This document shows, one piece after another, positions 58,001-64,000 of a DNA stretch of 64,000 nt. Source of the DNA: Dermacentor variabilis (lineage: Eukaryota; Arthropoda; Arachnida; Ixodida; Ixodidae); the NCBI RefSeq assembly GCF_050947875.1, contig NC_134572.1, positions 119,186,105 through 119,250,104 on the forward strand, given 5' to 3'. Position numbers and translations under genes: made by a program. Every line of letters begins with the position of its first letter. Within the stretch, counting starts at the first letter, position 1. The notes under the pieces are model-generated. The model searched no databases and had not been told where the DNA came from. It saw only the letters and a list, made by a program, of their open reading frames with translations.

Positions 58001-60086
58001 AGCAGAAGCCTGACGAATGATCTGGCTGTTGTCAAGTTCTGCTCATGTCAGTACAGCAGTGTCAGCACCTGTGAAACTGTCAAATGAGACAGTGTCCGGA
58101 ATCGCAATGCAACCACTGCGCAAGTCTCGGCAGAACATTTTCGGCATCAGTAGGAAGCACATCGGAAGGCGACAAATCCTAGGCCTCCCGGCACCCGCTT
58201 GCCGGCATTCCCCAGCGCAATCTGCGTGGGCACTGTCGGCGTCATTAGACACTTGACACAATGTTTCTTTATGCCATTGGATCACCTCAACCTCGACACA
58301 GCACACAAAGCAAACACCAGCACGCTGTCACGCTGACACCAGTCGCACAAATGAAAAACGTGGCCTACTCACAGCATCGTGCACGAAGAAAGAAACAAAT
58401 CAGCTGCTGGATTGTCTTGACATTGCTTACTAAGCTGAGACCGGAACTGCTGTAGCCACTCTATCGAACCAGGCAGAAATGATGATGACGAGCGGGGATT
58501 TGCAGTAGCGCCACTTCATGGGGCAACAAGGAGGCTCCGTTCAAAACAAAAATGGCGTTCAGCAAGTTGAACCATGCACCGATCAGAGTCGGTGCGTGGT
58601 GCTCTCGATCGAGTAGGTTCAAGGAGTGTCAGAAAAATCAGACGAGAGGTTGCAAGGTGTCCGAACTTTCGGCAGTTGTTATACATTATGGTCTATGGGG
58701 AGAATGGCGGTGCCGCGAAGCAGACCGAATAATCGAGCATGTCCGCATTTTTGGAGTCCGAAAAATCAGTCGGCGACTGTACTACTATGCCTGCAGGGAA
58801 CAAATTTATCGTACTTTTGCTCAAGTTTAATATTTTCTTGTGTTAAGTTAACACTTTAAAATATTCAGTAACTATTCAAGATATATCTGCATTTATGAAT
58901 AGCGAGTATTCAATTTAATGACCAAATTGAATAGGGCACAATTTGATTTGTTATTATTTCAAATATTTCTACACCTCTACCCAGTGCCAATCCTGTCTGT
59001 TTGCTGTCTTGTTGTGTTCTCAGTGCTGAAAGTATGTCTACAATAGGTCGTCCTTGTGCACATTTTGTGTCAATTCCAGGCCTGAGAGCAGCAAATAAAA
59101 TGGCACATGACTAAAAACATGGTTGAAGTGAGGACGGTAATGACCAAATAGTGTTTGTTCTATGTCATTCTTTTGGATAGTGTTAAATGTCATGCACCGT
59201 TAATGAAAAGTAGTAACATATTTTAGCACATATTACCCATACTGAAAGTTTAAGAAGTACAAATTGTGGGTTAAGTGAACTTTTGCCTTTGAGTAAGGCT
59301 TCTCATCACTCACACAGCTGTAAAGTCATGTGTGGAGGAATAATTCGTTTTGCATAGGAGGCCACACGTCAAAGCAAAAACCTGCTCTTAAACATGCTCT
59401 GCATTGCAATGATGCCGTGTCATGCTTCAACAGAGCAGTACTAGTCTCAAAACAGGTTAGGAGCAGACATACAAAACAAAAACATCTAGGATGTTTTTGT
59501 TTTTAGGCTAGCAGTTGAAGTAACTTCCGTAAAAGCTTGTGTGGCTGGCAATGCCATTACTTGCACAGGCTGTATGAGCCAATTAATTTCTTTAAGAGCT
59601 TTAGTTGGTAGTGCATATTTGGGCACGTATAAGTTGTAAGTGTTTCAGAAAGGTGTCTCTTCAGGACTTCTTGCCTCTTCCTAGTACGAAAATGCACCTA
59701 CACTTTCTGTGGTATCATGAAGTTACACGCCAGAACTTAGTAATCAGACGGTTAAAAAAACTTTTTTTTTTTCAAGCATAATTCTTGTTGCGTCGAGCTG
59801 TTGTCGCCTAGAACAAAAGCCATGATGATATCTCTGTGGGTGACTGCAATGTTTGTGTCTGTTTTGTGTTGGATGTATGCAGCCGGCGAGCGGTGGTCCT
59901 GGGTCCATGGCGCGGTCCGAGCTGTCCTTCACCACCTGGCACAGGCTAAGGTCGTCGGGTGTCCGGCTCAAGCCGGACTCGGATGCAGGGAAAAGTCAGA
60001 GCCTCCCCAACCTTCTTCGACGGTCGGCAGCCGTGGCGGGACGCATGGACGTGGCCGGCAGCTGCCTGCCGCTTTACACGCTGCAG
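45341..60086 (+). CDS. Multi-exon gene model, unidentified Ser-rich protein (3' end outside window)
   Basis: Joined exons 45,341-45,383, 47,700-47,928, 50,652-50,990, 55,450-55,780 and 59,883-60,086 give 382 codons without a stop. All introns are GT-AG and phases agree at each join (1, 2, 2, 0), and exon 4 of the sure set ends in phase 0 with a CAG|GTGGGA donor, so more exons lie beyond. The protein is rich in Ser, Gly, Asp and Gln, with no signal peptide, membrane segment or catalytic motif that I can see. Short conserved-looking islands are YEDLSKNFDANLAEIDMETF, EEHDLVLTCQANKDNYTIAF and GKSQSLPNLLRR. This looks like a disordered regulatory or scaffold protein. I cannot name the family. Confidence 0.75.
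45371..45436. repeat. 33-bp tandem duplication spanning a splice donor
   Basis: CTGATCACGGCCGGTGAGGG plus CCAGAGATGGTAG occurs twice in direct succession (45,371 and 45,404), so the candidate donor CGGCCG|GTGAGG exists in two copies 33 bases apart. A third, partial start (CTGATGA) follows. Confidence 0.85.
45437..47699 (+). other. Intron 1 (putative)
   Basis: CpG-poor and AT-rich compared with the left part of the window. An A14 tract with a GA run is near 45,500. CpG rises again in 47,290-47,690, just before exon 2, and this block might be a 5' UTR or an alternative first exon. No transposon with clear ends is seen. Confidence 0.45.
47700..47928 (+). CDS. Exon 2 (poly-Gln, Asn/Ser-rich)
   Basis: Starts after a TGATGCAG acceptor (AG at 47,698-47,699); an alternative acceptor CTGTCAG at 47,720 is 21 bases later and in the same phase. 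Tandem ATGs at 47,723 and 47,726 could also be the translation start, with GGC before them. The exon encodes MMEAALAQQQQQYDLSQLNY, an Asn/Ser run, ALRRPQKDAPAS, then LQDGGDELQWCADYPFN. It ends TTCAACAG|GTGGGT at 47,928, two bases into a codon. The five Gln come from CAG triplets, which can vary in length. The phase join with the next exon supports it as coding. Confidence 0.8.
47929..50651 (+). other. Intron 2
   Basis: CpG-poor intron of 2.7 kb with a pyrimidine-rich 3' end before TTCCAG at 50,651. It contains a 15-bp perfect hairpin at 49,202-49,244. No other gene is supported. Confidence 0.6.
49202..49244. other. Perfect 15-bp hairpin in intron 2
   Basis: CAAAGCTATTGCTGC (49,202-49,216) pairs exactly with GCAGCAATAGCTTTG (49,230-49,244) around a 13-base C-rich loop. 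Flanking bases do not extend the stem. Confidence 0.8.
50652..50990 (+). CDS. Exon 3
   Basis: A 339-base exon between TTCCGTTCCAG and GTGCA|GTAAGC. It enters with one base to finish the Arg codon of exon 2 and leaves two bases into a codon. It encodes REFQRHLCSSSLTSSGRLMR, then an acidic Gly-rich segment (IGSDDGGGLGGVDLS), YEDLSKNFDANLAEIDMETF, RSEDIHAILTLPALYGGDF and a Ser-rich end with GSFLEALPLDASSV. The YEDLSKNFDANLAEIDMETF island has the regular hydrophobic spacing of an amphipathic helix and may be a binding motif. A second AG nine bases downstream of the acceptor could remove EFQ without shifting the frame. Confidence 0.85.
50991..55449 (+). other. Intron 3
   Basis: A 4.5-kb CpG-poor intron ending in a strong polypyrimidine tract (TTTCCTTTTTTCTTTTAG at 55,432-55,449). 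It contains a tandem-repeat cluster at 54,530-55,060. A frame at 52,375-52,730 on both strands has no domain. Confidence 0.6.
54530..55060. repeat. Tandem repeat cluster, unit about 147 bp, with 10-bp subrepeat and CAT run
   Basis: Units begin with GGTGCATTCATGGTCGTCTC (54,600), GGTGCTCTCATGGTCATTTC (54,747) and GGTGCTCTTGTGGTCGTATT (54,922), each followed by a TTGGCATA..ATGAACATAAATG-type block and TGTGTCATGTAGG. In the second unit GACACAGTAT is repeated four times (54,799-54,838), which lengthens it. The cluster is preceded by ATGCGAAGCATTTCATGGCG and followed by a (CAT)n run at about 55,017-55,046. The unit family looks like a dispersed tick repeat; its class is unknown to me. Confidence 0.7.
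55450..55780 (+). CDS. Exon 4
   Basis: A 331-base exon between CTTTTAG and GCTGCG|GTAGGT. One base completes His, then AKTESSSGHEEDSGEMSICR, DEPLFSPVKECGPPLTGGR, a Gly-rich turn, STDSLDCSSFEEHDLVLTC, QANKDNYTIAF, and THFSDDLSEGSVPSDQQSHH with a His/Ser run. It leaves in phase 0. Many Ser next to acidic residues (SGHEED, SDDLSEGS) resemble casein-kinase-type sites, and a possible FSPVK proline-directed site is present; these are inferences from short motifs. Confidence 0.85.
56384..56657. mobile_element. 274-bp palindromic MITE
   Basis: Ends are inverted: CACTCTAAGAAAAG at the left and CACTCTTTTTTAAAAA inward from the right, followed on both sides by a long matching block with CCTTTGG and ATTTGCCACACAACAGTAAT (ATAAT on the right). 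TT flanks each end. The middle (TGATAACGTGCATGCCG) is unique. This is a well-spread tick-type MITE with no coding capacity. Confidence 0.75.
57669..58779 (-). mobile_element. Tigger/pogo-like element, 1,111 bp, nested in the hAT-like element
   Basis: Ends CAGTCACCGACCG (left) and CAGTCGCCGACTG (inward from right), with TA on both sides (57,667-57,668 and 58,780-58,781), as for pogo/Tigger elements. The minus strand keeps the C-terminal part of a transposase, but the DDE core is absent, so it is an internally deleted, non-autonomous copy. Confidence 0.8.
57788..58306 (-). pseudogene. Tigger/pogo-like transposase, C-terminal remnant
   Basis: A first piece contains IAIPDTVSFDSFTGADTAVL, a segment usual near the end of Tigger transposases, then an in-frame stop (near 58,044). 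The next piece runs to a natural-looking stop at about 57,788: ELDNSQIIRQASAALPDDDS, an acidic linker, SDRTTLSKIQAYLIARK and NSVQRRIYNFFKP. The last motif fits a PCNA-interacting (PIP) box, Q-x-x-I-x-x-F-F. The Drosophila pogo transposase is known to bind PCNA through such a motif. Confidence 0.7.
59883..60086 (+). CDS. Exon 5 (last one in the window)
   Basis: A 204-base exon, 68 codons, phase 0 at both ends, between TGTATGCAG and CTGCAG|GTGGGA. It encodes PASGGPGSMARSELSFTTWH, RLRSSGVRLKPDSDAGKSQS, LPNLLRRSAAVAGRMDVAG and SCLPLYTLQ. The basic SLPNLLRRS stretch could be a kinase or 14-3-3 type site (inference). The gene continues to the right beyond the window: no in-frame stop occurs before the donor and I find no convincing next exon up to 64,000. 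Confidence 0.85.
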
Positions 60087-60930
60087 GTGGGATGGGAAAA
60101 GCATTGCCGTGATCTTAAATGTTAGAGCACGCGACGGGGCACGGATGAACAACATGAAAACAAATGCTGTCATTGAATTGCCTTATTTTTATATTTTATT
60201 TACATTTGAGGAATAGTATATGAATTACATTACAAACAAAGGACTCGTATAACCTACCACTTGCCTGGTATATAGCTTTCAGATTCACGCTGTGTAGGTG
60301 TGCTGCTGACTGAAATAGAAATTTGGATGGTGTGGACCTTACACGAGTAAATTACGATATGTTGAAGTTTTTGCATCCAATACCTTATGGTTGTGCGTTG
60401 TCATAATTCATTTTGCTCTTACTTCTCAACATACCGAAATAGATCTAGAGCAAATATGGTTTCCCCTAAGAAAATGTTACAGGGCCCCTTTAATTTTATG
60501 CCTGCAGCGGTAGACCCTGTGTATTTCTCTTTGTGGATGAAATCCACCGGCCGAGTTGGGTGAGCCACTTGCTGAGGACACTGGTGGGGGTGGACATGTT
60601 GGCAGGTGCAGTCAGTTGCGATGGTATTTTCCTGCCACAAATTCTCTCATGTTGTTCTTGGTGCTTGTGTAGGTGGGGATCCCGGGCATCAAGTGTTACA
60701 CTAGGCTAGAACTGCAATTACAGGCATTGCTGTGTGATGGTGTGATGTGTATCCACGCTATTGTACTTTCTGAGAAGTAAATAATCTGCTTGACCGTATG
60801 TTTAATGACGAGCCCCATTGTGTGTGCTGGGTGTGCAAGATTTCTCATTACATCATTAAAGATTACTTGGACACAAGGAGGTTTTATGTCTTAGGACATC
60901 TTCGTGCATTGCATGGATGTCACTACATTT
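60087..60930 (+). other. Intron 5, first part
   Basis: CpG-poor intronic sequence, no features. Confidence 0.5.
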
Positions 60931-60931
60931 A

Positions 60932-62121
60932 CCGTATTTACACGATTGTAAGTCGACTCGAATGTAAGTCGACCCCCCCATATCGCTTAACCGGAAAAAA
61001 AAAAAAAAAATAGAGCATACCCGAGGGCGCATTCGATAACGAAAATTTATTAGTAGCTGACATAGTCACTCGACTACTCGTCTTCACTAGTGCTGCCATC
61101 GTCATCGTTGCTGCGGTCCCACCGCGCGTCGTGGTCCAGCGAAATTTCAAATTTGGCAAACAACCGCACCAGGACATCTTGCAGAACAGCAGCCCACGCC
61201 AAATGCACCCAACCACACGCAGCCATCACGGAGGCTCTTTTGACAGGTCCGGTTGGCGTAATTTCGCAGTCTTCTGCCGCCAACCACTCGTTGTACTCAC
61301 GGCGGAGCAGAACCTTTAAATTAAGGCGAAGGTCCGGGCTTGTTTCATGACCACGTCGCACTTCAATGGCAGGGACCGATCACGCATTTCAGCGACGTAC
61401 GCCGCAAGCTTAGCCTACAGCTCCGGAAAGCGTCCAGACTTCGGCACGTGGGAAATTTGTCACTTGCCGTCACAGGGTGACAATTTCGCTTCGCTGCAGT
61501 CGCCACTCTCGCACCACCCATTTAGAAACGTCGAAATTGCGGCCCGCTGCGCAGTGATTTGTTTCTTCGGCGTAAAGGATGGCAGCCCCCTTGAACGCTG
61601 CTGTGAACGAGTGCCGAACAATTAGTGGGCCTGCAGCACTCATGACGACTGGGGAAGCATAGAAGTAGCACGTAGCCGGCAGTCAAGTGGAACGCGTCAA
61701 AAAGTTGGTCAAACCAATTCCAATGCCTTTAAACAGAGAAAGAGAAACCCGCGAGCTGCGTCTGCTCTTCTATGAACTACCGATACCCCCCGCAAGCGCC
61801 GCCGTTCTGAGGGTGCCGCCGCAAATGGGAACAGCGGCGCTTCCATCAACTATCGACACCCCCCCCCCCATTAGTGTTGCATGCACTGTAAGACTTTCAA
61901 AAATGTTGAAAAACCCTTCCGAAAAGCGAACAAACACGCGGGATAGCAAAAAGATATGGGTAGGGCCATAGAGCTAACATAAAATTGTAACTACGTTGTA
62001 GCTCTTGTTTGTATCGCTTTTTTTGGCGCGGCCATGTTTTGGTTTCGATTGTAAGTCGACCCCCCAACTTCAGACTCTCAAATTTTAAAAAAGGGGTCGA
62101 CTTACAATCGTGTAAATACGG
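60932..62121 (-). mobile_element. pogo (POGK-like) element, internally deleted, 1,190 bp
   Basis: A perfect 26-bp terminal inverted repeat begins CCGTATTTACACGATTGTAA at the left and returns at the right end; TA flanks both sides (60,930-60,931 and 62,122-62,123). TGTAAGTCGACCCCC is repeated internally near each end (60,964 and 62,049), likely transposase-binding subterminal repeats. The minus strand keeps the start and the end of a pogo-type transposase joined together. The perfect ends suggest fairly recent movement with help from a full copy elsewhere. Confidence 0.85.
61074..61640 (-). pseudogene. pogo/POGK-like transposase with its DDE core deleted
   Basis: From 61,620 downward, broken frames give the N-terminal helix-turn-helix, including KSGRFPEL, a stop, then AKLAAYVAEMRDRSLPLKCD (a CENP-B-type DNA-binding segment, about 61,350-61,450). 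It is followed at once by the extreme C-terminus, NLKVLLRREYNEWLAAEDCE, PVKRASVMAACGWVHLAWAA, LFAKFEISLDHD and an acidic end. The catalytic DDE domain that should lie between them is missing. Confidence 0.75.
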
Positions 62122-62123
62122 TA

Positions 62124-63010
62124 GCCATGCATTCTGGCGAAGAGCTTCAGTAGCAATTCTCTTAATGTCGTGTACTAATTTAAATCTGTCCAAGTTGTAC
62201 AGTTGTCATTACATTTAATAGAAAAAAACCTGGTAGCAATTATCGTAATGTTGTGCAGTAATTCTGTGATGTGTCTATTGAACCACTGTTCACTCTCAGT
62301 GCAAGCTGTGTTGACTCGTCTCGTTGATGCTTTTAACCAGAGTTGCCTATCAGTCGTTCACACAACAGTGCAAGAATGTAATCTCATTTGTGGGGGCCTG
62401 CGAATATTCGAATATCTCCAAATCGAATTGAATTGTGACCATTCAGAAAATTTGATTTGCCAATCGAATATCGACTTTGATATTTGATGAACCGCATATT
62501 TGGTATAGAGACCCACCCGCACAGTGCCGCATGTCGTGTTTGCCGCGGCGCATGAGCTTGCTGTAGTCCACCTATTTCGGAATCTGAGATGTGGCAAATC
62601 ACACCGAATCTGACAATGAAAAGGCGCCTTTACTAATGGCACCGACCTCATGCAGTTGACTGGCAGAGCGCCAATGATGGCTATGTGCAGAATGGAGACC
62701 GAGTCACATGATGCATAGTCCACAGTTTCATCTGTTGCGTAGATTGACCTCGCGATAACTCACCTGTCGTAAAGATGGGAAAGCTGTTCGATATTTTGGA
62801 GGAAAACATCAGTGCAGAACCTTCTATGCATTAAAAGATTGACATAAAACACAGGTCACTACAAACTGAGAACCTCATTGGCATCCAGTAGAACATGACA
62901 TCTATAATCCTTTAGCTTCAGAGGGGAAAAAAGCACTTGATTCGGTTGAGCAAACATTCTATACATAAAAATGTGTTTTGCAAACCTTTCTATATTAGAA
63001 TGCAGGCATA
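62124..63010 (+). other. Intron 5, middle part
   Basis: Near 62,395-62,490 the sequence CCTGCGAATATTCGAATATC and CCAATCGAATATCGAC resembles the interior of hAT-type MITEs with GTGCGAATATTCGAA; ends and target duplication are not visible, so it is only a possible fragment. The rest is unassigned. Confidence 0.4.
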
Positions 63011-63013
63011 CTA

Positions 63014-63854
63014 CAGTAGATTTCCGTTAATTCGACCCTGATGGGGCCAACAAAATTGATGTATTTATCCAGTGGGTTGAATTAAAGATGGAGAAAACAC
63101 AAAACACACTGCTGACTCATTTGGCGCTATTTTCCCGTGTGTAACATGCCCCCGAACTAAATGTGTGCTTGCTTTCTAATTGTCCAGAGTAGAAAAGTAA
63201 TGTGGAATACGCACCAAATTTTTTATCTAGAGAAATGTGCAAGGGTCTAATATCAGTTGCACAATGATGACCGGCTTTTCTAAAGTCAGCTTCACTGCAC
63301 GATTTTTCAGTCGGCAAAGTCAGCTTCGCTGCAATACTTTAATGTTATGCAGTTGTGTGGTATTGATGGTTGTTATGCAGTAAAGCATGCAAATGCCGCA
63401 AAGGCTGTTTTGGCAATTTGTCCGGTTGAACCACTCAAGCAATTTTAGGCTGACTTTCCTGTGAAAAAAGAAAAGAAAACTGGCATTAGAACCAGGCAAA
63501 TAACGTAATGGGACGTTGTGAGCTACCTTTACTGCTTGAAAATCTTCCTAGGACAGGCCAAAAATAGATGTTCTTGACGCGTGATTTGACGTCTCATCAA
63601 TGCATTCACTGTCCCCTAAGCTCTGCAAAGACAGACGCTGCCACTAAACGGGTCTCTATTGCGGGTCACCATAGGGGTCAGGCACATGTGTGCTGATGGG
63701 TCAAGCTTGAACTATACGGCGAAGGCCAATTTTAGGATCGAAATAATGAAAGTTTTGACTAATAGAAATGTGTGGGCAATGGCCGGGACTTTCGGCCAGG
63801 ATCGAATTACCGAAAAATCAAATTAGCCTGAGTCAAATTAACGGAAGTCTACTG
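63014..63854. mobile_element. pogo/Tigger-type MITE, 841 bp
   Basis: Ends CAGTAGATTTCCGTTAATTC (left) and, inward from the right, CAGTAGACTTCCGTTAATTT, with TA on both sides (63,012-63,013 and 63,855-63,856). The ends start with CAG and target TA as in pogo/Tigger. No clear transposase remains inside. Confidence 0.75.
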
Positions 63855-63856
63855 TA

Positions 63857-64000
63857 ACTTGGAGTTCCCTTCAATAAGAGTAGACCATACTGTATATCTT
63901 GGTTTGTATTTATTTATTTATTTGATACTGTCAACCCCGTTATTGAGGTTGACATGTACATTATTTGCCCAATTTACTGATAGCTTGCTACATTCTTTTT
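63857..64000 (+). other. Intron 5, right edge
   Basis: A (TTTA)n-like run near 63,907-63,922; GTCAACCCCGTTATTGAGGT is a small inverted repeat. Nothing else seen. Confidence 0.4.

Larger units (their letters stand above)
57296..58979. mobile_element. hAT-like element, 8-bp target duplication, carrying a nested element
   Basis: Ends TAGGGGTGTGCAAAT (left) and, inward from the right, TAGAGGTGTAGAAAT. The 8-bp direct repeat CCCAGTGC flanks it exactly (57,288-57,295 and 58,980-58,987). An 8-bp duplication and T/CAGGGGTGTGC-type ends are characteristic of hAT elements. Without the Tigger-like insert at 57,669-58,779 the element is about 570 bases and non-coding. Confidence 0.8.
55781..59882 (+). 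other. Intron 4
   Basis: A 4.1-kb intron carrying a 274-bp MITE and a hAT-like element with a nested Tigger-like element. The unique parts are CpG-poor; the transposons keep more CpG, which suggests that they are younger than the methylation-driven decay of their surroundings. Confidence 0.6.

Overview
The window looks like nuclear DNA of a hard tick (Ixodidae), probably a metastriate such as Rhipicephalus or Dermacentor. The main evidence is a full-length Ruka-type SINE (the tRNA-related family described from ixodid ticks), remnants of several LINE families, pogo/Tigger-like, hAT-like and other terminal-inverted-repeat elements, and long simple repeats. There are no bacterial operons, phage genes, rRNA genes or CRISPR arrays. 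Most long open frames in the GC-rich left part look accidental.

Left part, 1 to about 44.7 kb. I find no gene here that I can defend. It is rich in CpG and filled with repeats: LINE 3' ends (1-300, 640-1,540, 1,650-1,900, 4,015-5,100, 18,090-18,185), a 644-bp element with long inverted ends (10,000-10,643), a Ruka SINE with a 12-bp target duplication (16,361-16,597), a perfect 312-bp palindrome between TA arrays (24,027-24,338), a decayed LINE of about 4.2 kb with ORF1, endonuclease and reverse-transcriptase remnants and a nested 717-bp MITE (24,395-28,645), a solo LTR with 54-bp repeats in its U3 (31,487-32,235), a small TIR element (38,360-38,678) and another truncated LINE (38,790-40,015).

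Right part, about 45 to 64 kb. This holds the only convincing host gene, on the + strand. Four exons (47,700-47,928; 50,652-50,990; 55,450-55,780; 59,883-60,086) join with consistent splice phases, and a short first coding exon is proposed at 45,341-45,383. The model encodes about 382 residues of a Ser/Gly/Asp-rich, mostly disordered protein that I do not recognise; it runs off the window. CpG falls sharply at about 45.4 kb, where the proposed first exon ends, as expected if transcription starts in the CpG-rich block at 44.75-45.34 kb and the gene body is methylated in the germ line. The introns carry a tandem-repeat cluster, a MITE, a hAT-like element with an 8-bp target duplication that was itself entered by a Tigger-like element, an internally deleted pogo/POGK-like element and a third pogo-type element.

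There is no new defence or metabolic system that I can support. The items most worth following up are the unidentified gene with its duplicated splice donor at a CpG boundary, the perfect palindrome, the solo LTR with its U3 repeat array, and the nested transposons.
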